Origin: Bacteroidales bacterium KA00344
Lineage (GTDB): Bacteria; Bacteroidota; Bacteroidia; Bacteroidales; Bacteroidaceae
Direction of reading: 5' to 3'
DNA: 60,562 nt
Assembly (NCBI GenBank): GCA_001552765.1
Contig: KQ959397.1
Location: forward strand, 16,421-76,982
Made by a program: the position numbers and the translations under genes. Under the pieces are notes generated by a model that saw only the letters and a program-made list of their open reading frames with translations, ran no database searches and had not been told where the DNA came from. Shown in pieces: positions 26,415 to 35,832 of the stretch (its first letter is position 1; every line of letters begins with the position of its first letter).

Positions 26415-29400
26415 CTAATATTCGTCCCATGCTTTAATATCAATGTCTTCCGGTTTCAATGTGCAGAAGGCTGTGATAAACGCACCTGCCAAACGGCTGT
26501 TTGTAATGAGAGGAATATTTAAATCAATGGCCGCACGACGAATCTTGTAACCATTGGTCAGTTCGTGAGTTGTTAAATCCTTAGGAATATTGACAACCAT
26601 GTCTATCTTCTTCTCATGAAGCAAGGTAAGGGCCTGCGGCTCCTTGCCCTCGTCAGAAGGCCAATAAACCAGCGTGTTGTCAATACCGTTGTCTTTCAGA
26701 TACTTTGAAGTTCCACCTGTCGCATAAAGTTCATATCCATGCTGAATAAGCATCTTGGCCGCATCGAGCATTTCTGCTTTCTGTTTGGCACCACCGGTGG
26801 ACAGCAGAACGGTATGCTTAGGTATACGCTGGCCTACGGAAAGCATACTTTTGAGTAATGCTTGATTGGTGTCATCGCCTAAACAGCCAACTTCACCAGT
26901 AGAACTCATATCTACACCAAGCACAGGGTCTGCCTTCTGTAAGCGGTTGAATGAGAACTGGCTGGCCTTAATCCCCACATAGTCAAGATCAAAGAGATTC
27001 TTGTTCGGTTTCTCAACAGGTACACCCAACATAACTTTGGTGGCCAAATCGATAAAGTTCAACTTCAACACCTTTGACACGAATGGGAACGAACGACTTG
27101 CTCGGAGGTTACATTCTATGACAAGGATGTCGTTCTCCCGTGCCATGAATTGAATGTTGAACGGACCGGATATGTGCAGTTCTTTGGCAATCTGACGGCT
27201 CACACGCTTAATGCGGCGGAATGTCTCAATATAAAGTTTCTGCGGTGGGAACTGGATAGTTGCGTCTCCGGAGTGGACGCCTGCAAATTCTATGTGTTCC
27301 GAAATAGCATAAACCAATATTTCTCCATCTTTTGCCACAGCATCCATTTCTATCTCCTTGGCATGCTCTATAAATTTGGACACAACAACGGGATGATCCT
27401 CGCTGACATTGGCGGCCAATTTAAGGAATCGTTCCAATTCCTCTTTGTTGGAACAAACATTCATTGCAGCACCGGAAAGCACATAACTGGGACGAACGAG
27501 CACCGGGAAACCTACACGCTCCACAAATTGGTCTATATCGTCCATTGAAGTCAATGCACTCCACTCCGGTTGGTTAATGCCATTGCGTGTCAGCATACTG
27601 GAGAATTTAGCACGGTCCTCAGCATTGTCTATATCTCGAGCCGAGGTTCCAAGAATAGGTACATTCTGTGCATCAAGAGCCATCGCAAGATTATTTGGAA
27701 TCTGACCTCCGGTAGACACAATCACACCATGAGGGTTCTCTGCCTCGATGATATCCATGACACGCTCGAAAGTCAGCTCGTCGAAGTAGAGTCTGTCGCA
27801 CATATCGTAATCCGTGGAAACAGTCTCAGGATTATAATTAATCATGATACTGCGATACCCTTGTTTGCGAATGGTATTGAGCGCTTGGACGCCACACCAG
27901 TCAAACTCTACAGAACTACCGATGCGATACGCGCCTGAACCCAATACGATGATAGATCGTTTGTCATTGGAGAAAGACACATCGCTGGCAACGCCTGAAT
28001 AAGTTACATAGAGATAATTGGTCTGCGCAGGATATTCTGCCGCAAGCGTGTCAATTTGCTTTACAACAGGAAGAATGCCGTAACTCTTACGAAGATTGCG
28101 CACCACGATAACAGCTTGGTGCATATGCGGCATCTCTTTCTCAAGTCCTACGGCGCGGGCGATTTGGAAATCGGTAAAGCCATAAACCTTAGCCTCACGC
28201 AAAAGTTCAGGGTCCAGTGTATTGATATTGTTCTTCTTCAATTCTTCATCAATATCAATAATATGCTTCAGTTTGCAAAGGAACCACTTATCTATCTTCG
28301 TTAAGTCATGTATCTGGTCTATCGTGTAGCCTTTGTGCATGGCTTTGGAAATCACAAAAACTCGCTTGTCTGTAGGTTCTCTAAGAGCCGCGTCAATGTC
28401 GTCTATCTCCAGCTCTTTGTTTTCCACAAAACCGTGCATACCCTGCCCAATCATCCGAAGCCCTTTCTGTATGGCTTCTTCAAAGTTGCGTCCGATAGCC
28501 ATCACTTCTCCAACACTCTTCATACTGGAGCCAAGTTCTTTGTCAACACCACGGAACTTTGACAAATCCCATCGTGGAATTTTGCAGACAACATAGTCGA
28601 GAGCAGGCTCAAAGAATGCACTGGTAGTCTTGGTAACGGAATTTTTAAGTTCGAAAAGGCCGTAACCCATACCCAACTTAGCAGCTACAAAAGCCAAAGG
28701 ATAGCCTGTGGCTTTGGAAGCCAAAGCTGAACTTCGACTCAAACGGGCATTTACTTCAATCACCCGATAGTCTTCGCTGAAAGGGTCTAACGCATACTGA
28801 ACATTACATTCACCCACAATACCAATATGACGAACAATCTTAATGCTCAAAGCACGTAGTTTGTGGTACTCGCTATTAGAGAGTGTCTGAGACGGCGCAA
28901 TAACAATAGATTCCCCCGTATGAATGCCTAACGGGTCAAAATTCTCCATGTTACACACTGTGATGCAGTTGTCATATCGGTCGCGCACTACCTCATATTC
29001 TATTTCCTTCCAACCCTTCAAACTCTTCTCCACAAGCACCTGAGGAGAAAAAGCAAATGCTTTCTCACATATTGTGTTCAGTTCCTCATCATTGTCTGCA
29101 AAGCCAGAGCCAAGTCCTCCAAGGGCATAAGCTGCACGGATGATAACAGGATAACCCAAATCGCGGGCAGCCTTCCGTGCTTGTTGTATATTTTCACAAG
29201 CCTCGCTCTTAATGGTCTTGACATTAATTTCATCAAGTTTTTCAACGAAAAGCTCACGGTCTTCCGTATCCATAATGGCACTAACAGGAGTACCCATCAC
29301 CTTTACGTTATACTTCTCAAGCACTCCGCTTTCATACAACTCTACTCCGCAGTTCAGTGCCGTCTGTCCTCCAAAACTGAGAAGAATTCCATCAGGACGT

Positions 29401-29639
29401 TCTTTCTCAATTACTCGTTCGACAAAATAAGGTTGAACAGGAAGATAATATATCTGATCGGCAACGCCTTCCGATGTCTGTACAGTTGCAATGTTAGGAT
29501 TAATAAGAACTGTTTCTATCCCCTCTTCCCGCAATGCTTTCAATGCCTGAGAGCCGGAATAGTCAAATTCTCCAGCCTCACCTATCTTTAATGCTCCGGA
29601 GCCTAACAATAAAACTTTCTTAATAGCTGTATCCTTCAT
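26415..29639 (-). CDS. carB: Carbamoyl-phosphate synthase large subunit
   Basis: CarB makes carbamoyl phosphate from bicarbonate, ammonia (channelled from CarA) and two ATP, feeding pyrimidine and arginine synthesis. The 1074 residues comprise the two homologous ATP-grasp halves (starting at KKVLLLGSGALKIGEAGEFDYSGSQ and SIIVLGSGAYRIGSSVEFDWCGVQ), the oligomerisation domain between them, and the C-terminal MGS-like allosteric domain (about 940-1074) containing ATGGTSKYL. The length is standard. It starts seven bases after carA ends and is followed by a strong terminator. Confidence 0.98.
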   Translation of the reverse strand: MKDTAIKKVLLLGSGALKIGEAGEFDYSGSQALKALREEGIETVLINPNIATVQTSEGVADQIYYLPVQPYFVERVIEKERPDGILLSFGGQTALNCGVELYESGVLEKYNVKVMGTPVSAIMDTEDRELFVEKLDEINVKTIKSEACENIQQARKAARDLGYPVIIRAAYALGGLGSGFADNDEELNTICEKAFAFSPQVLVEKSLKGWKEIEYEVVRDRYDNCITVCNMENFDPLGIHTGESIVIAPSQTLSNSEYHKLRALSIKIVRHIGIVGECNVQYALDPFSEDYRVIEVNARLSRSSALASKATGYPLAFVAAKLGMGYGLFELKNSVTKTTSAFFEPALDYVVCKIPRWDLSKFRGVDKELGSSMKSVGEVMAIGRNFEEAIQKGLRMIGQGMHGFVENKELEIDDIDAALREPTDKRVFVISKAMHKGYTIDQIHDLTKIDKWFLCKLKHIIDIDEELKKNNINTLDPELLREAKVYGFTDFQIARAVGLEKEMPHMHQAVIVVRNLRKSYGILPVVKQIDTLAAEYPAQTNYLYVTYSGVASDVSFSNDKRSIIVLGSGAYRIGSSVEFDWCGVQALNTIRKQGYRSIMINYNPETVSTDYDMCDRLYFDELTFERVMDIIEAENPHGVIVSTGGQIPNNLAMALDAQNVPILGTSARDIDNAEDRAKFSSMLTRNGINQPEWSALTSMDDIDQFVERVGFPVLVRPSYVLSGAAMNVCSNKEELERFLKLAANVSEDHPVVVSKFIEHAKEIEMDAVAKDGEILVYAISEHIEFAGVHSGDATIQFPPQKLYIETFRRIKRVSRQIAKELHISGPFNIQFMARENDILVIECNLRASRSFPFVSKVLKLNFIDLATKVMLGVPVEKPNKNLFDLDYVGIKASQFSFNRLQKADPVLGVDMSSTGEVGCLGDDTNQALLKSMLSVGQRIPKHTVLLSTGGAKQKAEMLDAAKMLIQHGYELYATGGTSKYLKDNGIDNTLVYWPSDEGKEPQALTLLHEKKIDMVVNIPKDLTTHELTNGYKIRRAAIDLNIPLITNSRLAGAFITAFCTLKPEDIDIKAWDEY

Positions 29640-29646
29640 GACTTAA

Positions 29647-30723
29647 TTACTTTAAGGTTTCTACAAATTTATCAAACATAAACATAGTATCCACAGATCC
29701 CGAGCATGCCTCCGGATGGAACTGACAGGTAAACCAGGGGTTAGACTTATGGCAAATGCCCTCGTTGGAGCCATCATTCATATTCACAAACAACTCCTTC
29801 CAATCCTCTCCAAGTGTTGTTGCATCAACAGCGTACCCATGATTTTGAGATGTAATATAACATTGTTCCGTACCTACGAGGCGCACCGGTTGATTATGGC
29901 TGCGGTGTCCATATTTGAGTTTGTAGATCGTTGCACCGGCAGCTTTGCCCAACAACTGATTACCCATACAGATTCCACAAATAGGTTTATTACTCATACT
30001 CATCTGCTTACGAATAATATCAACGGCATCCTGACACGTATCAGGATCACCGGGGCCATTGGCCAAAAACAATCCGTCAAAATCCATATCAGTATAATCG
30101 TAATTCCATGGCACTCGTATAACCTCTACGCCTCGTTTTATAAGGCTTCTGATAATATTGGCCTTGACTCCACAATCAACCAAGACTACCTTTTTTCCTG
30201 CTCCTTCGTTATACCGGATAACTTCTTTACATGATACTTGGTCTACGAAATTTACACCTTCATAATTTGCTTCAGGAATATTATCGGGCTCATCATCAAA
30301 TATTATCTTGCCCATCATCACTCCCTGTTCGCGCAACACCTTCGTAAGCTGACGAGTATCTATACCTGTTATGCCGGGAACTTTTTCTCGTCTCAGCCAA
30401 TCGCCCAGGCTCTCAACCGCATTCCAATGGCTATAGTTAGCACAGTAATCCGATACGACAATTGCAGAGGGATATATATGATCGCTCTCCATAAATGTAG
30501 GGAGTCCATTGTTTTCAATGGTAAAAGGAGGGACACCGTAGTTCCCTATTAAAGGAAAAGTGAACGTCAATATCTGTCCTGCATAGGAAGGATCCGTAAG
30601 CGACTCCGGATATCCCATCATCGCAGTGTTGAATACTACTTCGCCGGCTGCAGGAGCATCATACCCAAACGACTGTCCATGAAACTTTGTACCGTCAGAT
30701 AATACTAAGGTTACTTTCTTCAT
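29647..30723 (-). CDS. carA: Carbamoyl-phosphate synthase small subunit
   Basis: CarA is the glutaminase subunit that supplies ammonia to CarB. The N-terminal CPSase small-chain domain spans about residues 1-150 (FGYDAPAAGEVVFNTAMMGYPE). The class I amidotransferase domain has the catalytic Cys in CGICMGNQLLG and the His/Glu pair in FHPEACSG. The length of 358 residues is normal. The 207-base region upstream has no clear -33/-7 pair and shows no attenuator that I can see. Confidence 0.97.
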   Translation of the reverse strand: MKKVTLVLSDGTKFHGQSFGYDAPAAGEVVFNTAMMGYPESLTDPSYAGQILTFTFPLIGNYGVPPFTIENNGLPTFMESDHIYPSAIVVSDYCANYSHWNAVESLGDWLRREKVPGITGIDTRQLTKVLREQGVMMGKIIFDDEPDNIPEANYEGVNFVDQVSCKEVIRYNEGAGKKVVLVDCGVKANIIRSLIKRGVEVIRVPWNYDYTDMDFDGLFLANGPGDPDTCQDAVDIIRKQMSMSNKPICGICMGNQLLGKAAGATIYKLKYGHRSHNQPVRLVGTEQCYITSQNHGYAVDATTLGEDWKELFVNMNDGSNEGICHKSNPWFTCQFHPEACSGSVDTMFMFDKFVETLK

Positions 30724-30930
30724 CTTATTATTTATTTAAGAATATTCTATCTATTATTATATCAGACCATAAGTATATTGCTCTCTATAGCAGATATATT
30801 TCACAATCTATCTCACAACTATCAGCTATATATACATAAAAAGATTGGAATATCAAAGATTACACAGAGGCAAAAATTAATATTCCAATTATTCATATCT
30901 TTAATTTATGTATATCCTAATAACTTTCTC

Positions 30931-31728
30931 TTATCTCAATATATTAACTAGTAACGAGGCAACGGAAGTTAAAATACCAATAAATGAGAACCATATCGTA
31001 GTACTATTACCTATAGATGAGTTCTTCGATTTGACCGAATTGGGTTCTACATAAATTATATCATTCTGTTGCAGATAATAATACGGAGAATTAAACAAGT
31101 TTGCATCATTAAGATTAATACGGACAGCATGTTTTTCGCCTGTAGCGTCTTCTCGTATCAAAAGAACATTAGAACGCTTACCGTAAATGCTTAAGTCGCC
31201 GGCTGAAGCTAAAGCTTCGATAATGCTCATCTTTTCTGTAGATACCGGAACGATACTCGGGTGCCCCACCTCACCAATCACCGTTACTCGATAACTGGAC
31301 ATTCTGACCGTTACTATCGGGTTTTCATTAGCATTCAAATAAGGCATCACCTTATTCTTTATCATTTCCTCACACTCCGTTTTGGTTTTACCGGCAACAT
31401 GAAGCGTACCAATGATAGGGAAATTGATATTTCCGTTATTATCCACAAGATAACCCTGCAAAGAACCGGTTGTTGTCGACAAGCCCCCATTTGTTCCAAT
31501 GGTGTTGCCCACAGCCAAGTTAAAAGGTGCAGAAGCTTCCGGGTTAGTAGTTAAAACCGTAATTGTCAATTGATCTTTTGGCATAATTCTCGCATCATAC
31601 AATCCACGCGACGCAGCTAAGCTGATAGAGTCAATATTCTGAAAATAAGCAACTTGCTTACTACTCGAGCAACCACCTGCAAGCATAATTATTGCGAGCA
31701 GAACAAAAGATATCGATAATTTCTTCAT
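30931..31728 (-). CDS. Wza-like polysaccharide export lipoprotein
   Basis: This 265-residue outer-membrane lipoprotein has lipobox LAGGC (Cys20), the polysaccharide-export N-domain (RIMPKDQLTITVLTTNPEAS) and SLBB-type repeats. A hydrophobic C-terminal helix (IWFSFIGILTSVASLLVNI) could span the outer membrane as in Wza. Such proteins form the exit pore for capsule or exopolysaccharide. The gene is alone here: no chain-length regulator, flippase or glycosyltransferase is nearby, so it may be an orphan paralogue. A full promoter lies upstream (31761-31791). Confidence 0.9.
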   Translation of the reverse strand: MKKLSISFVLLAIIMLAGGCSSSKQVAYFQNIDSISLAASRGLYDARIMPKDQLTITVLTTNPEASAPFNLAVGNTIGTNGGLSTTTGSLQGYLVDNNGNINFPIIGTLHVAGKTKTECEEMIKNKVMPYLNANENPIVTVRMSSYRVTVIGEVGHPSIVPVSTEKMSIIEALASAGDLSIYGKRSNVLLIREDATGEKHAVRINLNDANLFNSPYYYLQQNDIIYVEPNSVKSKNSSIGNSTTIWFSFIGILTSVASLLVNILR

Positions 31729-31760
31729 GTTAAAACTGAGTTATGATCCCTAATTCTGTG

Positions 31761-31791
31761 CAAAATTAATATTATTTTTTTGAAGTGACAA
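31761..31791 (-). promoter_or_regulatory. Promoter of the Wza-like gene
   Basis: On the minus strand, TTG (31789-31791), 20 bases, then TAATTTTG (31761-31768). This is a full match to the Bacteroidota promoter. Confidence 0.7.
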
Positions 31792-31836
31792 ATAAAAGAT
31801 ATGATAATTTAAAGTAAAGTAAAATGATGAAATAAA

Positions 31837-31874
31837 ACATAAGGATGAAGAAGCAAACCCCTTCATCCTTATGT
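31837..31874 (-). terminator. Terminator of uxaC
   Basis: A perfect 14-bp stem (31837-31850 with 31861-31874) with a ten-base loop is followed by TTTTATTT on the minus strand. It lies 43 bases after the uxaC stop. Confidence 0.85.
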
Positions 31875-31916
31875 ATAATTGTTGTATCTCTATGGATACC
31901 TAATTCTATTTACATC

Positions 31917-33317
31917 CTACGAAAAACTAAAATATCGCTTAGCGTTGTTGTAGGAGATATCCTCCACCATACGTGCCAAAGCTTCCTTGTCGTTGGGAAG
32001 CAACCCTTTTTCAACATCGTTGCCAAGAAGATTACAAAGCAGACGGCGGAAGTACTCATGACGAGGATAGCTCAAGAACGAACGGCTATCGGTCAGCATA
32101 CCCACAAAGCGAGAGAGCAATCCAAGCACCGACAACGCATTCATCTGGCGAGTCATGCCATCGAGTTGGTCGTTAAACCACCATCCCGATCCAAATTGTA
32201 TCTTACCCGGCTCGGATCCATCTTGGAAATTGCCCAACATCGTTGCAATCACCTCGTTAGCGCATGGATTCAATGTATATATAATGGTACGTGTCAACTT
32301 TTTCATTGTATTCAACTCATTGAGGAAATGGCTCATTGCACGAGCCGTATTGAATTCACCAATGGAATCGAAGCCTGTGTCGGGTCCCAGCTGATTATAC
32401 ATCAAAGTATTGTTATCTCTGATAGCTCCATAATGATACTGCTGTGTCCAGTCTGCCTCCGCATCCATGATGGCGCAGTCTTTCAGGAAGGCGTGCTTAT
32501 ATTGGCGCACCTCGCCTGCAGAAAGTCGCAAGCCACGCAATGCCTTAGAGAAAATAGTCTCTATCTGCGAATCCGTATAAGGCTCATCATAGAACTCCTC
32601 AATACCGTGATCTGATAGCTTACATCCGTTCTCTGAGAAGAAATCATGACGCTTTCTCAATGCATCCATCATATGGGTATATGTATCTATTTCTACCCCA
32701 CTCACCTCAGACAATTTCTTCATGTAATCGGCAAAGTCCGCCTTTTCAATATTCATGGCCTTGTCCGGGCGCCAGGCAGGAATCATCTTGATTTCAAAAC
32801 CGCTTTCACGTGTCATCTTATGCCAGCGCAGGTCATCTATCGGATCGTCCGTAGTACATACACATTCTACATTATACCTGCGCATCAGTCCTCTCGCACT
32901 ATATTCGGGCAATTCCAGCTTTTCGTTACACTCGTCATATATCTCACGTGCAGTCTTAGGAGAGAGTTGCTTGTCTATACCGAATGCTGTCTTCAACTCC
33001 AAATGTGTCCAGTGATACAATGGGTTGCGGAATGTATACGGTACAGTCTCTGCCCATTTCTCAAATTTCTCCCAATCACTGGTATCACCCGTGCAGTATT
33101 TTTCATCCACACCATTTGTACGCATTGCACGCCATTTGTAGTGATCACCCCCCAACCATAACTCTGTGATGCTACGGAATTTATGGTCCTTAGCTACCAT
33201 CTCCGGCACTAAGTGGCAATGGTAATCAATAATCGGCATTTTAGCCGCATAATTGTGGTACAAGTCCTGCGCCGTTGGTGTATCCAGCAGGAAATTTTCA
33301 TCCATGAACTGTTTCAT
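31917..33317 (-). CDS. uxaC: Glucuronate isomerase
   Basis: UxaC interconverts glucuronate with fructuronate and galacturonate with tagaturonate, the first step of hexuronate use from pectin and similar glycans. The N-terminal IIDYHCHLVPEMV motif holds metal-binding His residues of the amidohydrolase-like fold. Family segments such as VECVCTTDDPIDDLRWH and the C-terminal DSRSFLSYPRHEYFRRLLCN are present. The length of 466 residues is usual. No other uronate gene is adjacent; a CE12 pectin-related esterase lies about 8 kb away. It is divergent from ansA with overlapping promoters. Confidence 0.96.
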   Translation of the reverse strand: MKQFMDENFLLDTPTAQDLYHNYAAKMPIIDYHCHLVPEMVAKDHKFRSITELWLGGDHYKWRAMRTNGVDEKYCTGDTSDWEKFEKWAETVPYTFRNPLYHWTHLELKTAFGIDKQLSPKTAREIYDECNEKLELPEYSARGLMRRYNVECVCTTDDPIDDLRWHKMTRESGFEIKMIPAWRPDKAMNIEKADFADYMKKLSEVSGVEIDTYTHMMDALRKRHDFFSENGCKLSDHGIEEFYDEPYTDSQIETIFSKALRGLRLSAGEVRQYKHAFLKDCAIMDAEADWTQQYHYGAIRDNNTLMYNQLGPDTGFDSIGEFNTARAMSHFLNELNTMKKLTRTIIYTLNPCANEVIATMLGNFQDGSEPGKIQFGSGWWFNDQLDGMTRQMNALSVLGLLSRFVGMLTDSRSFLSYPRHEYFRRLLCNLLGNDVEKGLLPNDKEALARMVEDISYNNAKRYFSFS

Positions 33318-33354
33318 AACTCTTGATTTGCTTTGTTTGTTTTAGATTACTTTG

Positions 33355-33403
33355 CAAAAATAGTATATTTTATTTGAAATGTCAAGGCTTTTAACTATAT
33401 TTG
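33355..33403. promoter_or_regulatory. Overlapping divergent promoters of uxaC and ansA
   Basis: For uxaC (minus): TTG at 33383-33385, 20 bases, TATTTTTG at 33355-33362. For ansA (plus): TTTG at 33373-33376, 19 bases, TATATTTG at 33396-33403. The two promoters share DNA, so polymerase can probably occupy only one at a time. Confidence 0.75.
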
Positions 33404-33419
33404 CATAAAATATGGATAG

Positions 33420-34448
33420 ATGAATAAAGTATTGCTAATCTATACAGGAGGCACTATCGGCATGGGTAAAAACCCTCTAACATCTGCGTTAGAGCCTTTG
33501 GATTTCAACCATCTCGTTGCCTCCATGCCTGAGTTTAAACTTATCAAAACCGATATCGACGTCTATCAGTTTACCCCTCCCATAGACTCAAGTGACGTTG
33601 CACCTGAAAAATGGGCACAACTCGTACGCATTATTACTCGCAATTATGAGCAATACGACGGGTTTGTCATTCTACATGGTACTGACACCATGGCCTACAC
33701 GGCATCCGCCCTATCCTTCATGTTGGAAAACCTCACCAAGCCGGTTATCCTCACCGGCTCGCAACTGCCTATGGGACTACTGCGGACCGATGGAAAAGAA
33801 AATCTCATTACAAGCTTAGAGCTTGCTTCCATCAAAGACGAGAATGGAAATGCACGAGTTCCGGAGGTGTGTATCTATTTCAGTGGACAGCTTATACGCG
33901 GAAATCGATCCACAAAAATAAATGCAAACGGATTTCATGCCTTCGAATCTTTCAACTATGGCCATCTCTGCGATGCCGGTGTGAGCTTTGAATTTCACGA
34001 CCATCACATACTGAAGCCTTCCTTCGACAAGCCCATGATTCCTCACTTCGATATGGATGCCAATGTTGTAGTCTTCAGTCTGTTTCCGGGTGTGCAAGAG
34101 CATATTGTCTACAACGTCCTGCGATCTAAAGAAATACGAAGTATCGTCATGAGAACATTCGGCAGTGGCAACGCACCTCAATACCCCTGGCTGACGCAGA
34201 CACTCCGAGAGGCTTCCATGAATGGGGTTGTCGTGGTCAATATCAGTCAATGTGTTGCCGGAACAGTCGAGATGGGTAGATACGGCACCGGATGCCAACT
34301 CATGAAAAACGGCGTGGTTTCCGGCTACGACTCAACCGTAGAGGCTGCCGTTACAAAAATCATGTACCTGTTAGCCGAATACGACGACCCACATACCATT
34401 AGAAAACTGATGAACACGTCTTTGGCCGGCGAAATTACCATATCATAA
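33420..34448 (+). CDS. ansA: Type I (cytoplasmic) L-asparaginase
   Basis: This enzyme hydrolyses asparagine to aspartate and ammonia in the cytoplasm. Nucleophile Thr is in IYTGGTIGM (about residue 11). The second catalytic motif is ILHGTDTMAYTASAL. The length of 342 residues and the lack of a signal peptide fit the type I enzyme. It is monocistronic, driven by the divergent promoter shared with uxaC, and its 3' end faces the ribosomal-protein operon across a bidirectional terminator. Confidence 0.94.
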   Translation: MNKVLLIYTGGTIGMGKNPLTSALEPLDFNHLVASMPEFKLIKTDIDVYQFTPPIDSSDVAPEKWAQLVRIITRNYEQYDGFVILHGTDTMAYTASALSFMLENLTKPVILTGSQLPMGLLRTDGKENLITSLELASIKDENGNARVPEVCIYFSGQLIRGNRSTKINANGFHAFESFNYGHLCDAGVSFEFHDHHILKPSFDKPMIPHFDMDANVVVFSLFPGVQEHIVYNVLRSKEIRSIVMRTFGSGNAPQYPWLTQTLREASMNGVVVVNISQCVAGTVEMGRYGTGCQLMKNGVVSGYDSTVEAAVTKIMYLLAEYDDPHTIRKLMNTSLAGEITIS

Positions 34449-34478
34449 TTTTCGGAAACAAATTACCCGGTTAAAAAG

Positions 34479-34510
34479 CAAAAAGTCGTAAACCAGTGTT
34501 TACGACTTTT
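34479..34510. terminator. Bidirectional terminator between ansA and the rpmB operon
   Basis: A perfect 13-bp stem (34479-34491 with 34498-34510) with loop CCAGTG is flanked by A-runs on one side and T-runs on the other. It can end both transcripts. Confidence 0.9.
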
Positions 34511-34534
34511 TTACCTATATATATAGTATAATGC

Positions 34535-34693
34535 TTATTTCTTAAAGAAATCCTTAACAGCCTCATTGGGTACCATACGCTCGTCAAAAACATACGCACC
34601 GGTCTTGGGGCTCTTTACCATTTTGATAACCTTTGTATATGCACGACCGTCCATCGAACCTTCGTGGAGGGTTGCGACCGCTTTCTTTGCCAT
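34535..34693 (-). CDS. DUF4295 small ribosome-associated protein
   Basis: This short gene encodes 52 residues (MAKKAVATLHEGSMDG... ending VKDFFKK), matching the DUF4295 family found only in Bacteroidota and always near rpmB and rpmG. From memory, structural work on a Bacteroidia ribosome assigned a protein of this kind to the large subunit (bL38); I could not check this. The protein is basic and compact, with the segment KSPKTGAYVFDERMVP. It follows rpmG by 32 bases and is the last gene of the rpmB-rpmG operon. Confidence 0.85.
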   Translation of the reverse strand: MAKKAVATLHEGSMDGRAYTKVIKMVKSPKTGAYVFDERMVPNEAVKDFFKK

Positions 34694-34725
34694 AGTTTAT
34701 CTTCGTTTTATATGTTTATGCAAGA

Positions 34726-34908
34726 TTACTTAATCTCCTTGTGAAGAGTCATTTTCCTCAAGATGGGATTGTACTTCATAAGCTCCAAACGTCCCGGAGT
34801 GTTCTTGCGATTCTTTGTGGTTATATAGCGGCTTGTGCCAGGCAGACCAGAGTTCTTCATCTCGGTACACTCTAATATAACCTGTACTCTATTACCTTTT
34901 GATGCCAT
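34726..34908 (-). CDS. rpmG: 50S ribosomal protein L33
   Basis: This 60-residue protein is bL33 of the large ribosomal subunit, near the E site. The sequence [15 protein letters not shown] and [19 protein letters not shown] is typical. The four zinc-binding Cys residues of the C+ form are absent (only one Cys), so this is the zinc-independent form. It lies five bases after rpmB. Confidence 0.97.
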   Translation of the reverse strand: MASKGNRVQVILECTEMKNSGLPGTSRYITTKNRKNTPGRLELMKYNPILRKMTLHKEIK

Positions 34909-34913
34909 AATGA

Positions 34914-35177
34914 TTATTCTCCTATAATTTTAATGTCTTTCCAGTCGCAATAACCTTTGGCAACTGCCTGCTTCAGAGCAGCATCAAGACCTACCTTATT
35001 AATGAGACGGAGACCAGCAGCACTGATCTTTAATGAAATCCAGCAATTTTCTTCTACATAGTAGAACTTCTTGCTGAAGAGGTTTACGTCAAAGCTTCTC
35101 TTTGTACGGTGCTTTGAGTGAGACACATTGCAACCTACCTGTGCCTTCTTTCCTGTGATCTGACAAATCTTAGACAT
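34914..35177 (-). CDS. rpmB: 50S ribosomal protein L28
   Basis: This 87-residue protein is bL28 of the large ribosomal subunit. It begins [15 protein letters not shown] and contains [17 protein letters not shown], both diagnostic. It heads the operon rpmB-rpmG-DUF4295 and has its own full promoter (35230-35260), separate from the cinA-tsaD genes further upstream. Confidence 0.97.
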   Translation of the reverse strand: MSKICQITGKKAQVGCNVSHSKHRTKRSFDVNLFSKKFYYVEENCWISLKISAAGLRLINKVGLDAALKQAVAKGYCDWKDIKIIGE

Positions 35178-35229
35178 TGCTATTCTTTGTTTTTGATTTC
35201 AATTTTTGATACTTATTCCAAACAGTGTG

Positions 35230-35260
35230 CAAAATTACAAATATTTTCTAAAACAGCAAA
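35230..35260 (-). promoter_or_regulatory. Promoter of the rpmB operon
   Basis: On the minus strand, TTTG (35257-35260), 19 bases, TAATTTTG (35230-35237). The spacing is optimal for the Bacteroidota promoter. Confidence 0.75.
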
Positions 35261-35311
35261 ACATATACCCAGCTAATTGCTGTTTTTAAAGTATTTTAAT
35301 TGTAGACATCC

Positions 35312-35827
35312 TTAAAATGCCGATTTTGGCTCAACAGGATGCTTCTCTTTATAGAACTCCAGAAAGAGCTGCAGAGCTGTCTTTGTAGCTATAGTCAAAT
35401 TGATGTCACGTCCAAAGTCTTCTGAAAGTTTAAACGCCCGAACATCGTCTTTAGACCCGTAGCCTATCCAGATTGTCCCTATGGGAATAGCAGCAGTACC
35501 ACCCGTCGGGCCTGCTATTCCCGTTGCAGAAATTGCATAAGTGCAATTCAGTGCTTCACAAGCGCCTACTACCATCTGTTTGGCAACGTCTTCACAAACT
35601 GCGGTTTGTTCTTCGAGCACCTCATGAGAAACGCCCAACAGATTTTCTTTCACTTCATTGGTATACGAAATTACCCCACCTTTAAAATATTGAGATGCGC
35701 CCGGCACTGCAATGATAGCCTCTGCGATGCACCCACCCGTACAGCTTTCGGCCGTACCCAGAGTTTCCTGATTGTCGTACAGCGCGTCTTGGATGCGACG
35801 ACTTAATACTTTGGTTTCTATTTCCAT
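35312..35827 (-). CDS. CinA C-terminal domain protein, nicotinamide-nucleotide amidohydrolase
   Basis: This 171-residue stand-alone CinA C-terminal domain (PncC type) is predicted to convert NMN to nicotinic acid mononucleotide in pyridine nucleotide salvage. The family motifs TAESCTGGCIAEAI, GGVISYTNEVK, YAISATGIAGPTGGT and PIGTIWIGYG are all present. The N-terminal competence/MoCF-like domain of full CinA is absent, as in E. coli YgaD. It begins five bases after the tsaD stop, so it is probably co-transcribed. Confidence 0.93.
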   Translation of the reverse strand: MEIETKVLSRRIQDALYDNQETLGTAESCTGGCIAEAIIAVPGASQYFKGGVISYTNEVKENLLGVSHEVLEEQTAVCEDVAKQMVVGACEALNCTYAISATGIAGPTGGTAAIPIGTIWIGYGSKDDVRAFKLSEDFGRDINLTIATKTALQLFLEFYKEKHPVEPKSAF

Positions 35828-35832
35828 CTTTG

